A DNA stretch of 64,000 nt from Rutidosis leptorrhynchoides (taxonomy: Eukaryota > Streptophyta > Magnoliopsida > Asterales > Asteraceae): NCBI RefSeq assembly GCF_046630445.1, contig NC_092336.1, positions 301,852,501 through 301,916,500 on the forward strand, in the 5' to 3' direction. This document shows positions 23,626 through 35,234 of the stretch, piece by piece. The notes beneath the pieces were generated by a model that worked only from the letters and a program-made list of their open reading frames with translations, was not told where the DNA came from and ran no database searches. Position 1 is the stretch's first letter, and each line of letters opens with the position of its first letter. The position numbers were made by a program, and so were the translations under genes.

Positions 23626-24687
23626 TTAAGCTGAGGTAGATGGAGGAGTCGGGAAAAGGTGAGGATACTTCCGCATCATTTGATCCTCTCGCTCCCAAGT
23701 AAATTCAGGTCCTCGTTTAGCATTCCATCGTACCCGGACGATCGGAATCTTGTTGCGTTTCAAAGTTTTGATCTCACGATCCATAATTTCAACAGGTTCT
23801 TCCACAAAGTGAAGTTTGTCATCAATCGTAAGTTCTTCCAGTGGTATGATAAGTTCCGGTGCCGCAAGGCACTTCTTCAAGTTTGACACATGGAAGGTAG
23901 GATGAACTGAGCTCAATTGTGCTGGTAGATCCAAACGGTATGCAACGGGTCCAACACGTTCCAAGATTTCAAAAGGACCAATGTATCGTGGGTTTAACTT
24001 TCCACGTTTTCCAAAACGGATCACACCTTTCCAAGGTGCAACCTTTAACATTACACGGTCGCCCACGTTGAATTCAAAGTCTTTACGTTTAAGATCAGCA
24101 TAACTCTTTTGACGATCGCGGGCAGTCTTAAGTCTAGCTTGAATCTGAGCAATCTTCTTCGTGGTTTCGTGGACTACCTCGGGTCTGGTGATTTTCTTTT
24201 CACCTACTTCGGCCCAACAAATAGGAGATCGACACTTGCGGCCATACAATGCTTCAAAAGGTGCAGCATTAATGCTTGAGTGATAACTGTTGTTGTACGA
24301 GAATTTGGCTAACGACAAATGCCTTTCCCAGGCCTTTCCGAAATCAATGACACATGCACGCAACATGTCCTCCAAGGTCTGAATCGTTCATTCACTTTGC
24401 CCGTTGGTCTGTGGATGATAAGCAGTACTCATGTCGAGACGGGTTCCCATGGCTTCTTGCAAAGAACGCCAAAATCTAGAGGTAAAACGGGGATCGCGAT
24501 CTGAGATGATCGATAAAGGTACACCATGACGAGATACAACCTCTTTGATGTATAATTGAGCAAGTCTCTCCATTGTATTTGTTTCCTTCATCGCTAGAAA
24601 GTGTGCAGATTTAGTAAGGCGGTCAACAATAACCCAGATGGTATCGTATCCGCCCACCGTCTTTGGTAGCTTAGTAATGAAATCCAT
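23626..24687 (-). pseudogene. Integrase core and chromodomain-like C-terminus of element I
   Basis: One frame runs from MDFITKLPK to ..TPPSTSA, with an in-frame TGA at 24388. The core shows the first Asp region, [15 protein letters not shown] with the second Asp, and [13 protein letters not shown] with the catalytic Glu just before the stop. Downstream are [13 protein letters not shown], the [16 protein letters not shown] segment (GPY/F-type module) and a terminal region with [14 protein letters not shown] and KYPHLF, which is the chromodomain-like end of chromoviruses. Such domains direct integration towards marked chromatin in known elements. The stop follows the last catalytic residue, so no complete integrase is made. 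It continues the frame of the upstream RT segment. Confidence 0.9.
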
Positions 24688-24705
24688 TGCGATCCTTTCC
24701 CACTT

Positions 24706-26325
24706 CTATTGTGGGATTTCCGGTTGTTGAAGTAAACCAGAAGGTCTCTGATGCTCGGCTTTAACTTTCGAGCAGGTTAAACATTTACCAACATAGGTTG
24801 CAACGTCTTTCTTAAGATTCGGCCACCAATACTGTTCTTTAAGGTCGTGGTACATTTTGCCCGCTCCAGGGTGAATCGAATATCTCGATTTGTGTGCTTC
24901 ATCAAGTATAAGGTTCCGTAGATCTCCATAACAAGGTACCCAAATTCTTCCGGCATAACATCGGAGTCCAGACTCCCTGACCTCGAATCGAGAGACAAGT
25001 ATGTTCAAATGTTCATGAGATAAATTCTCCTCCTTGAGAACCTCTGCTTGGGCTACTCGGATCTGACTGTTGAGGTTTGAATGGATGGTGATGTTCAGAG
25101 ACCTAACACGAAGAGGTGCCGTCCTCACCTTTCGGCTTAAAGCGTCAGCTACAATATTGGCCTTGCCAGGATGATAACGGAGTTCACAATCATAGTCGTT
25201 GAGCGTCTCGATCCATCGACGTTGTCTTATATTCAGTTGCTTCTGATCGAAGATGTGCTGGAGACTCTTGTGATCGGTGAAGATAGTACTCTTAGTTCCA
25301 TACAAATAGTGTCTCCACAATTTGAGCGCAAAGACAACGGCTCCAAGTTCAAGATCGTGAGTAGTGTAGTTCTGCTCGTGAATCTTCAATTGGCGGGAGG
25401 CATAGGCAATAACCTTTGATCGTTGCATCAGTACACAACCAAAACCACTTTTTGATGCATCACAATAAACAACAAAGTCATCGCTGCCCTCAGGAAGTGA
25501 TAGGATAGGTGCGGTGGTTAACTTCTTCTTCAAAGTTTGAAATGCTGATTCGTGTGCGGGTTCCCAAATGAACTTCTTGCCCTTGTGAGTCAGTGCGGTC
25601 AAAGGACGCGCAATCAGAGAACATCCTTCAATGAACCTTCGATAGTAACCGGCGAGACCTAGGAATTGACGAATATGCGTCGGAGTAGTGGGGGTCTCCC
25701 ACTTGCTGATGGATTCAATCTTGGCGGGATCAACTTTGATACCCTGGTCGCTCACAACATGACCCAGAAATTGAACTTCCTTCAACCAAAATTCACACTT
25801 GGAGAATTTGACGTAAAGTTGCTCTTGTCTCAAGAGTTCAAGTACTAGTTGGAGGTGTTGTTCATGCTCTTCTTCGCTCTTAGAGTAGATGAGGATATCA
25901 TCTATGAAGACGATAACAAACTTATCTAAGTACGGCTTGTAGACACGATTCATGAGGTCCATGAACACGGCAGGTGCATTTGTCAAACCGAATGGCATCA
26001 CGAGAAACTCATAATGACCATAACGGGTTCTGAATGCAGTTTTCATCACGTCACTTTCCTTCACCCTCAACTGGTGATAACCGGATCGCAAATCGATCTT
26101 TGAGTAAACGCTCGATCCTTGTAGTTGGTCAAAAAGATCGTCAATTCGAGGAAGAGGATACCGATTCTTGATAGTCAATTTGTTGAGTTCACGGTAGTCG
26201 ATACACATACGGAAGGATCCATCCTTCTTCTTTACAAACAACACAGGTGCGCCCCAAGGCGAGAAACTTGGTTGGATAAATCCACGGTCAAGTAGTTCTT
26301 GTAGTTGGCTTTGTAATTCTTGCAT
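24706..26325 (-). pseudogene. Reverse transcriptase, RNase H and integrase zinc finger of element I
   Basis: 539 open codons. RT motifs in order: [70 protein letters not shown], the catalytic [10 protein letters not shown], and FLGHVVS. RNase H begins [16 protein letters not shown] and contains TDHKSLQHI and ADALSR. The integrase HHCC zinc finger follows ([13 protein letters not shown]). Translation ends at a TAG at 24706, two codons after EIPQ, in the same frame as the integrase core that follows. A Trp codon is expected there in relatives, so this is probably one G-to-A change. A 2-bp insertion at about 26345 separates it from the upstream frame. Confidence 0.93.
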
Positions 26326-26350
26326 CTCGGAAGGTGCGAGTCTATATTAG

Positions 26351-27464
26351 GTGCGCGAGCTACAGGTGCAGCTCCTGGCACTAAATCAATCTGAAACTCT
26401 ACTACTCTCTACGGCGGCAATCCAGGCAATTCCTCTGGGAAGACATCAGAAAATTTGTTCACAATTCGAACGTCGTTCACGCTCTTCACCTCAGTTTCTA
26501 CTGCTTTCACATGTGCTAGGACAGCAAAACGTCCCTTCTTCATAATCTTTTGCGCTTTCACGCAACTAATGAGGTTCAACTTTGAGGTACATCTTTCTCC
26601 ATAGATAACCAGTGGCTCGCCATCTCCTTGTGGTATGTGAAGTGCTTTATCTCCACAGATAATATCGGCCTTTATCTTGCTCAACCAATCCATACCGACG
26701 ATCACGTCAAAACTTCCCAGTTTGATAGGTATCAAATCAATTTCGAAATCTGCACCAGCTATGTTGATAATAGCTCCTCGACTAATATGGTCAACTTTTT
26801 AAAGTTTTCCATTGGCGACCTCTACAAGCATACTCTCTTTTAACGGGACTAATGACCAATTAATCTTATCGAAAAAATGTCTACATACATAACTTATATC
26901 CGCACCAGTATCAAACAAGACAGAAGCTAAAAGATTGTTGATTTTGAATATACCTGTCACCAAGTCGGGGTTTTCGCGTGCGTCCCTTGCATTAACATTG
27001 AAAGCTCTAGCGCGCGGTGGTCCGCCATCTTTTTGCTTATTTAGACACGCATTTCTGAAATGGCCCATCTGCCCGCATTCGTAACACTTCCTTGGCCCTG
27101 TGGGGTTCGGCTTCCCATTCAAAGTGGTGACCTTGCAGTCTTTTCCAACATGCCCAGACCGTTGGCACTTCTCGCAGATAACATTGCAATACCCAGTGTG
27201 GTGTTTGTAACACCTCTTGCATTGTGGTAAGGTTCCCTTGTAGTTCAGGTTAGAATTGGTGTTGTTGTTGAGGTTGGGGTTTCCACCGTTGTTGTTTCCC
27301 CTAAAACCCTCATGTCGTTTCGCCGGATTCTGTTCATAGTTCCTTCCCCTGTTGTTGTTGTTGTGGTTATCCCATTTGCGATTCTCACTAGTACCCGCTT
27401 TAGACTTAGTTTTCTCTGGTTCATCGATGGTTATCTGATTCATTAAAGTATGCGCCATGCGCAT
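26351..27464 (-). pseudogene. Nucleocapsid and protease region of element I
   Basis: This frame contains two CCHC zinc knuckles (CEKCQRSGHVGKDC and CYECGQMGHFRNAC) after an Asn/Arg-rich linker, then the aspartic protease with active site VLFDTGADISYV and, further on, FDVIVGMDWLS. Stops interrupt it at 26799 (TAA) and 26409 (TAG). Both sit where relatives have codons one transition away. The frame then passes through LPGLPP and FQIDLVPGAAP, the RT lead-in, before the 2-bp shift into the RT frame. It is one frame off from gag upstream. Confidence 0.9.
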
Positions 27465-27465
27465 C

Positions 27466-28093
27466 GCTTCGGGAACATTTGGGGTTTGGATGAGGTGACG
27501 TTTCCCTTAATGCTCTAAGGGAGTCCCCAGAAGTACCTTTCCATTCGTTTGAATTCCGGGGTGACCATTGTCGGACACATCAGGGCTAGTTCCAAAAATC
27601 TCCTGTTGTAACCATCAAGGTCGTTCCCAACGGCCTTTAACTGCATGAATTCCATTTCCATCTTTTGGATTTCGATTCTCGGACAATACTCCTCAATCAT
27701 GGCACATTTAAATTCTTCCCATGGCGTAGCATACGCCTCATCAATGCCTTGTGCCTGTGCCATTGTGTTCCACCATGTGAGCGCGCCGTCAGATAGCGTG
27801 CAAGAAGCAAATTTGGTTTTGTTTTCCTCCGAACAGTTGCTAACTCGGAATACTGATTCAAGTTTCTCGAACCATCTGGTGAGACCAACCGGTCCCTCAG
27901 TGCCGCTGAAGTTATGTGGTTTACAGCTCTGGAATTCCTTGTAAGTACACCCATTTCGAACGGGTTGAATAACCGGTGGTGGTGGCGGTGGCGGTGGAGC
28001 TTGGGGTTGCATTTCCGCAATGGCTGCAGCTACACGTTCTTGGTTCATCTCTTCAATTTGAGCAGCAGTAGGTGTGGATCGACCGTTAGCCAT
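27466..28093 (-). pseudogene. Gag (capsid) of element I
   Basis: It starts MANGRSTPTAAQIEEM, has a run of prolines, then the capsid-type retrotransposon gag domain: FSGTEGPVGLTRWFEKLESV, LTWWNTMAQ, WEEFKCAMIEEYCP and YNRRFLELALMCP. The frame ends at a TAG at 27515 after RYFWGLP, where relatives continue. About 30 bases later a single-base loss shifts into the nucleocapsid frame, at NVPEAMRMAHTLM. Gag would assemble the particle in which cDNA is made. Confidence 0.9.
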
Positions 28094-28393
28094 GGTGTTC
28101 TATACAAACATGTTGACTCAAGTCAAAATCCAGCATTCAATATATAATAATATAGTATATAACAACCAACATGTAAACAGCACAACACATGTTAATTAAG
28201 TAACGCAAGTTGATACAAGTACCGCAAAACACCATACAGTAACGTAAATAGAACACTTGTGCAAAAAGTAACATCACAAAGTTTCCATTCATTAATAATA
28301 ATAAGTTTCATACATCTGAATAAGTTCGTACAATACATAAGTAAAACTTAAAACTACAACTAGATTATATAATGAAATCTAAATACAAAAGCC

Positions 28394-29290
28394 CTACGGT
28401 GGAGGTGGGTGTACGATGTTCATAACATGGGCCATCTGCTCCTCAAGCTCAGCTACCCGAGCTCGGAGGATCTCCACCTCCCTTGTCAATTCCTCGACAG
28501 TGGGAGTTGGTGGGGCAGGCGGTACTGGTGGTGCAGGTGGGGCCGGTGGAGCGGATGGTGCTGGTGGAGCGGGTGGTGCAGACCGCACGAAGCGGGGTGC
28601 AGATGTCCCGGATCCAGAAATAGTCAGCACGTAATGAGGTGCCTTACGTATGAGTGGGTCGGCAGGGTACGGCACAAGCCGCTTACGGGCAGTAACCCTC
28701 CGACGCCGATCAAAAGCGTCAGTGAAAGCACGACCTCCATTCACCCCTGGAATGACGGTGGCATCAGGACGGTACCGCTTCTTCGGCGGGGTGGAGGGTG
28801 CCTGTATAGGTACATCATCAAGGTTCTCTTCGTCGGAGTCACTGGAGTCATCTGTAGAGGAGTCATTGGATGAAGGATCATCAGAATCATGTGGTGGTGA
28901 CACGGGTGGCTGAACTGGTCGTCCATGAGCGGCCATCATCTGTCTGTATCTGAATGGCAGAATCGGCACTAAACGTCCATTAGGAGCGCGTCGGCACGGC
29001 ATGCGCATATGGTTACGGAATGGCCCTTCCCCGAACTTCGCGGGAATCACAACGCCACCGATGCGGGGCTGTGGCTCCGAGGATCTGGGAGCAGATGGAG
29101 CTGGAATCTCCGTAGGGTCCGCGTGTCCGTCAATAGTAGCCACTGGTGCAGGCGGCTGGCTGCTAGTCCCAGAAGATGAAGCGTCGGGGTCACTCGTGCG
29201 TATCGGGATCGGTGGATCGGCAACGGTGGTAGGTGGAGTAGCTGAAGAGTCTAAACTGCCCAAAATGATAGCAGGTGGTACATCCGACAT
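28394..29290 (-). CDS. Proline-rich coiled-coil ORF upstream of gag in element I
   Basis: An intact frame of about 298 codons. I prefer the start MSDVPPAIILGSL at 29290; an earlier Met at 29317 adds nine residues. It lies between the primer site and gag, in the sense orientation, separated from gag by a 300-base gap. Features in order: Thr/Pro-rich N-terminus, IGGVVIPAKFGEGPFRNH, an acidic Ser/Asp run (DSDDPSSNDSSTDDSSDSDE), a basic KKRYRP and RRRRVTARKR segment, Ala-Pro-Pro repeats, and a C-terminal heptad segment (LTREVEILRARVAELEEQM). The last resembles the tail of the gag-like ORFs in A, II, Y and Z. I do not recognise a named family. It is the only element I frame without a stop. Confidence 0.65.
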   Translation of the reverse strand: MSDVPPAIILGSLDSSATPPTTVADPPIPIRTSDPDASSSGTSSQPPAPVATIDGHADPTEIPAPSAPRSSEPQPRIGGVVIPAKFGEGPFRNHMRMPCRRAPNGRLVPILPFRYRQMMAAHGRPVQPPVSPPHDSDDPSSNDSSTDDSSDSDEENLDDVPIQAPSTPPKKRYRPDATVIPGVNGGRAFTDAFDRRRRVTARKRLVPYPADPLIRKAPHYVLTISGSGTSAPRFVRSAPPAPPAPSAPPAPPAPPVPPAPPTPTVEELTREVEILRARVAELEEQMAHVMNIVHPPPP

Positions 29291-29603
29291 CTGAACAAGG
29301 AAAAATAAATTTTCCATGTCAGTAAGTCATAAAGCAAGCACGTATTAGGCCAACAGTTTAAATCATGTATAACAATAAGTAGCATGGCAATAACGACAAG
29401 TATCATGCAATCGAAAGCAGATAATAGCATGCAGTAGTGAAATCATGTAATAGCATACGGCATATAGCAGTGAAAGTAAGCAGCATCATGCAGTAATTTC
29501 AGCGGAAACAAGTAAACTAGCAAGTTGTAGATTAGTCCTATTAGTGAATCCTACTCGGGTCGGTCTTAGACTCACTAATGCATCCTAATTCCCTACAACC
29601 AAC

Positions 29604-29615
29604 GCTCTGATACCA
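29604..29615 (-). promoter_or_regulatory. Primer-binding site of element I
   Basis: TGGTATCAGAGC on the minus strand, two bases from the LTR at 29618, complementary to initiator tRNA-Met. It fixes the element as minus-strand and the right LTR as the 5' LTR. Confidence 0.9.
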
Positions 29616-29617
29616 AA

Positions 29618-30543
29618 TGTGATGCCCCGTATAAAACCATCGTGTACGAATCATCAACAATAGGATTATTACAAGGTTAAGTACTATATGCGATTTCAAA
29701 AAGAGTTTGCATTCATTAATAAAGTGATGTCTAAACCAACATCGAATGTTTTACAATTCAAAAGCATGCTTCACTAAGTAGAAGCAAGTAATAAGTGTAT
29801 GTGACCACAATGGTCGTTACAAGTCATAGTTCAAAAGTACTAATGTTTGAATGCAAAATAAAGTAGTTCATGCGATAACAACTCTAAGCAGCGGGTGTCT
29901 ACAGCACGACTAGTACACAGCGGAAGCTAACCTCAAGCACCTGAGAAAAACATGCTTAAAAACGTCAACACAAAGGTTGGTGAGCTATAGTTTAAGTATA
30001 ACAGTAAGTAAGGTAGGCCACGAGATTTCAGTGCTACAAAGAGCGTTTCAAAATAGTATGATAAAGTATATGTTAACCGTGGGCACTTGGTAACTAACTT
30101 AATGTTTATACCCCCTGAAAGTACACTTGGCAAGTGCGTATGTTTACGAAGTATTAAACACTCGTTAAATGCTAGCGCGACTAGCCCGAGTGGAGATGTC
30201 AAACCCTATGGATCCATATCTAAGATTCGCGTTCACGGTTCAAAAACCAATGATTAAACGTTACCGAGCTAAAGGGAATGTTTATGTCGTTGTATAACCC
30301 ACACATATATAAGTTTAAGTACTCGTGCCTAGTATGTAAAACATAAAATCCGCATGTATTCTCAGTTCCCAAAATAAGTTAAAGTAAAAAGGGAATGCTA
30401 TAACTCACAATGATAAAGCAGCGGTAAAGTATGACTCGGAAAGTAAGCAAGTAATGAAGGTTGTCCAAATGGGTCCTCAACCTAAGTCAAATAGTAGTAA
30501 GTTAGTAAATCGTACGAAAAGGTTTAAAAGTATGTAAATAAGG
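29618..30543 (-). repeat. 5' LTR of element I, part 1
   Basis: 926 bases matching 20551-21476 of the other LTR, ending in TAAGG, the target duplicated by element II. The LTR resumes at 39329. Confidence 0.9.
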
Positions 30544-32793
30544 TATAACAACCCTCACTTTTTGACTTCTGAAATTACTGAAATGACCCTAGGGTTTACT
30601 GTCTGACTATACGTATTAATTATTTAAGGGTTGTTATATACACAATCAATTTAACGTTGACCAAATAATAAACTTTTATTCGACACTCACTGCTAATTAA
30701 AATTTATGCATTTCAATAATATTATTTATAACTATTAATCTGTAAGTAATAAATAAAAAGTGACATTTATATAAATAATAAAACAATTGGGAACTAAATA
30801 AAAATAAATACAAGTCATGAATTAGTAAAAAGAAAATAATACTTATCATGTAGTAAATGTAAAAATAATAATAAACATAATAATAATAATAATAGTAATA
30901 ATAATGAGACTAAAGAATCTTAAACAATTACATCCTTATGTTGACTAAAAATAAAGTATAAACTAGTACATCCTTATGTTGACTAATTATAAACTAGTAC
31001 CACCTTTTGTTGACTAAAAATTATAAAACAAAATAAAATCATTAATTAGAACATCCTTATGTTGACTAACACTCTAATACTTGCACTATATAAACACTCC
31101 TAGACTCCTAGTTTCTCATTCACAAATCACACCAAAATCCTCTCTCAAAAACAATCTCTCCCTCTCCCTCTCTTGTGGTATTCGGATCTCCAAGCTTGTT
31201 CTTCGTGTTCTTCAAGAATCTTCAAGGAGTTCTTCAAGATTTTTAAGGCTTTGATCTTCCATCTTCATCGTGTTCATCTTTTCTTTGTTAATTATCTTGA
31301 ATCTTCAAAGGTATAACATAAACCCTAAACTATTTACATAAACTTTAAACTTTGTTAATTCATATTCATATTATAAACTTGTTATTCATAAGTATATACA
31401 TAAACACTCCTAGATTTATATATACATATATACATGTAAAAAAAAAAAAAATTATGTATATATACGAATTATATATACATATACATATTAAAACCTTAAA
31501 CCCTAATACTACTTATACTAGTACTTAACATGTATACACTATTACTATTACTAGCACCTATAACCTACTACTTATATTGTAGCACAAAAACATTTTGGGA
31601 TATGTATTAGAGATGTATAGATCTTCGAACTTTCTTGATGAATGGTTTCTACGAGATTCTAGGCAGAGGGTTTGGATTTCCGATTTAAAGGGTCCTATGG
31701 CTCAAGCCCCTAGATCTAAATTAGCCATTCGAAGGGAAAGGGGTGATTGGAAGCTTATCTAATACGGCAAGTATCCTAAAATGAAAAACACTCATAAAAG
31801 TAGAAACTCTCTAGTCATAGAAACTTAGTAAAATAAGAAACTTTCTAAAAATGGAAACTTTATAAAAATAGTAACTTACTAGGAATAGAAACTTAGTAAA
31901 ACAAACTATACTTAAACACATACTTAAACTTAAACATGGGCAAAACACTTAACTACTCTTAAATGTCAATAGGTTGCCTTTTCTGCTCACTTGTTCAACT
32001 CTTTATTCCGAGGAATAACTCTCTCTACTTACTAAGGTGACTTTCATAGCCCCACTCTTATTGCTATAGCACTTTTTATACTTACTGGGGTGAGACACAT
32101 GCTGCTTTTATACTTTAAACAACTTAGACACAAGTACGAACCTAAACTGTACTATGACTAGCTTATGCTACTAAGACCCCACAGTGATATTTTTTAATTG
32201 CTTTCAGGATAAGGCATTCTTAATTATTGGGGGTAGGCCTATCGGGAGTAACGTCCCCGATACATTTGACCGCGATGTCTTTGTATTACTTAATAATGAT
32301 TTAAACATGGTGATAAGGTACTGCCAACTTATCATCGGGGCAACAAAACAAACGTTTAGTCTAAAATATCACGAATCAGTACTACTTTTGGATCTGCGAG
32401 ATCTACTTTTTGATCCTGCAGGAGATCAACTTTACAACTAAATCTTGTGGTCTAAAAACAACGATAACTACTTTTGTTAAACCTATGAACTTCACTCAAC
32501 CTTTTTGGTTGACACTTTAGCATGTTTTGTCTCAGGTGCTGTTTGATTCAAGCTTTCTTATCTACTACTTATGTGATGCTACTTGGACTTAGGATCAAGA
32601 GATATCGCATTTATTACTTCTGCATATGAACAATTACTTTATCGTTATTTCCATTATTGTAACGACATTTCATTTTCCGCTGCGTACTCAATAAAGTTAA
32701 ATTTTCTCATTTAGTATTGTTCTCGTATTATAATATGTTGGTTTATTTGATATTAGTAACGTTTCTTCCAGACCCTATTGGGAGGACGTTACA
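30544..32793 (+). repeat. 5' LTR of element II
   Basis: It begins TATAACAACCC (the usual TG start is TA in both LTRs) and ends GGACGTTACA. It holds the promoter described separately, a CT-rich leader (31130-31180), and a stretch (32184-32441) that is open for 85 codons in both LTRs without resemblance to a known protein. Its sequence is unrelated to the LTRs of A, Y and Z beyond a few bases. Confidence 0.9.
30941..31094 (+). promoter_or_regulatory. LTR promoter: four W-box-like motifs and TATA box (element II)
   Basis: TTGACT occurs at 30941, 30979, 31010 and 31062. Three of these lie in near-identical copies of ACATCCTTATGTTGACTAA. They stand just upstream of TATATAAA (31087-31094), itself followed by a plausible start region and a CT-rich leader. 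TTGAC(T/C) is the core bound by WRKY factors. Another TTGACC is at 30657. The 3' LTR has the same layout (TATA at 37616-37623) with one motif mutated to TTGATT. Confidence 0.55.
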
Positions 32794-32796
32794 GAT

Positions 32797-32808
32797 TGGT
32801 ATCAGAGC
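32797..32808 (+). promoter_or_regulatory. Primer-binding site of element II
   Basis: TGGTATCAGAGC, three bases after the LTR end, complementary to initiator tRNA-Met. Confidence 0.9.
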
Positions 32809-33669
32809 ATAACCAGGCTGTTATAGAGAACCAGGATTGCATTTTTATGTGTGCCTTACTTGCTAGCTAGGGTGCCTTAGCAATCTAGGAAACTATAACC
32901 TTTCCTGCCTTAGACTTAAAGCATTTAGAATTGCCTTATAATCTTAACAATCATGCTTTACCAAACTTGACTTAAAGATTCTAATCAAAGTCTCTTTCCT
33001 AATGTAGGACTACAACTTTCCTTGACCATAGTGCCTTTAATTGTTGCCTTTAACTGTTAAATGCTACACTATACTTTAGAAACTTTACTTATCTTAGAAT
33101 GCCGAGCTAATCTAAGAACTCTGCTCACTTTCCTGAGTACTATCCAATTACATCACCGCATCTAAATGCGACACAAAGATTTCAGAAATTCTTGACATTC
33201 ATAAGTCATCTATCATGGTTATGTGTATTACATATGTATTACATGAAATATTATCCATGATTTTGAAATTCTTATAATTGTTACTACTCACACTCAAACG
33301 TATATAACTCTCTGTTATATCACGTACCTATATGCCTTATGCCTTTATGCATCGGTTTGCGAATTGAAAAATGTCATTGGGTTATCACAGTATACGAATT
33401 GAAAGTCTTTAATCAAAAGATTATTAGATTACATACTTATCACTTTATGATCTCGACACGTCATACTGCCATTATTAAAGTAAAGACACATCATATCTTA
33501 TTATATCTTATCGTATCTATCCTAATACATTTTGTCTAACACTTTTTCTAAATTCCCTCCATAAATTACGGAAATCTTTTTGCTATATACACGTATTCGA
33601 GGAGACGAATATATCATCCAGTATTCAAAACTAATCTCATATCAAAAACCCTAATTCCAAACACATAAT

Positions 33670-34194
33670 ATGGATTCCTCGAACTCTTCGAGCTCCAATG
33701 GCAGCGTAACCGGAATGAACCAACCAATCAGCCATCATCTATTTTGGATGAATTAGGGATGGGTTCGTAGTAAACTTAATCAATGGAGACAAGAAGAAGG
33801 TGATCCCTTCCACCAACCGAATTCACCTCTTGGTGAAGAACCTGAAGCACTTACTGGCGAACCCGTTCGGAACACTATTTTCACCCTCATTTCCAGGATA
33901 TCCAGTCACGAATATATAATATCTAAAATTTTAGATCTTATTCATCCACTTGTCCGAACCGCCAATCATCCCGGAATAATAGAAGAAGTCAACGAGCTTC
34001 GCGCTCGAGTAGTGGCTCTGGAGAATATGGTGCGAAACCTACGAACACCAGCAGCAGCACCAGCAGTATAACCAGTACCACCAGTACCATCGACATCACC
34101 ACCAACATCACCAGCTTCACCAACGAAAACATCCGCATTCCACGCCTCAACATCACACTCAGTACCTCAAACATTAACATCATACGCCCCATAG
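33670..34194 (+). pseudogene. Gag-like coiled-coil ORF of element II
   Basis: A 175-codon frame from ATG to TAG with two internal stops, a TAG after HHLFWMN and a TAA in the Pro-rich tail. Order: Ser-rich start, GMNQPISHHLFW, EPVRNTIFTLISRIS, ILDLIHPLVR, the heptad segment VNELRARVVALENMV, and a Pro/Ser/Thr tail. It aligns codon for codon with 12616-13161. No zinc knuckle is present. The retained frame despite two stops suggests recent loss of coding function, or that only the RNA matters. Confidence 0.65.
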
Positions 34195-34815
34195 ATACCA
34201 AGGAATATTAGTAATAATGAGTTAAGATGTATTGACTCATTCTTCCTGAAGAATTACATATGTATACTTTATATATATGGATTGGAACAATAATAAATCT
34301 TTTCATACTAAGCTATTACGTGTGAATCTTAACTAGTATGTACTACTTGATTAATTCATATCATTAATATGCTATGATGTACATCCTTCGTTAATGACTT
34401 AACAATCGTTAATCACTGCTTCAACACAATAAACTCCATTTCATAATAAACCAAGTATATTACTCAAATACATGATTGATTGTATACTTTCATTTTCGAT
34501 GTACTCGAAACTTTCTAGAAAACATCATTCGTGCCTTATGAATTTCACAAGAATTCCACGAGCACCAACATCATATACTGAGGTATATCAATAACAATGA
34601 ACGATGAAGTATTGATTCATAACTTCATTAGCAAAATATTTCGCGACAATTATGAAATCTCTAAGGTTTTGGAGATTATTTATTCTCGTTTCAACCGCAA
34701 ATCAAATGAGTTTAATATTATATTAACTCATTAAATCTATATTATATCTGAAGAATACATATATGAACGTATATCTTCTCTTTTGTACAAACTGTTAATT
34801 GTGAAAATATTTTAA

Positions 34816-34832
34816 TGGGTAGGTAATACCCG
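34816..34832 (+). promoter_or_regulatory. Conserved hairpin / internal PPT-like motif (element II)
   Basis: TGGGTAGGTAATACCCG, the same motif as at 14105, with the outer base pair changed to T-G. The flanks TGTGAAAATATTTTAA and AGAAATATT are also conserved. Confidence 0.6.
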
Positions 34833-35234
34833 AGAAATATTTATATCTCACATTAATATGTTACATTGTACATTCTTCAAATTCTGATTCAATAATCAGT
34901 AACTATACTACTTACATCCACATATGTATCCGCGCACCAAAGAACAACCATTTTCATTCAAATCAAATTACATATTCTGAATTTGACATATCAGAATTCA
35001 AGTAAAGCTATAGCAGATGTTATCTTCCTAAAGATCACTACATTCATGAATTATATTCATTCGTATTCTATGATGAATTATCACATTAAACCACCAAAAT
35101 TATCATTCATTACTTTTGAAATCAACAACGCCTATTCGTCAACCATTAGATCCATTGACGATTACAATCAGCGTTTAATCATCTAAAAATAAAATTTCTT
35201 GAAACCATCTCGGGTTGTCAATCAATGATTCAGA

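Noticed and set aside
32184..32441. 85-codon frame repeated at 38714-38971, suggesting a conserved gene
   Set aside because: The two copies are the same place in the near-identical LTRs of element II, so conservation only reflects LTR age. No protein family pattern is seen.
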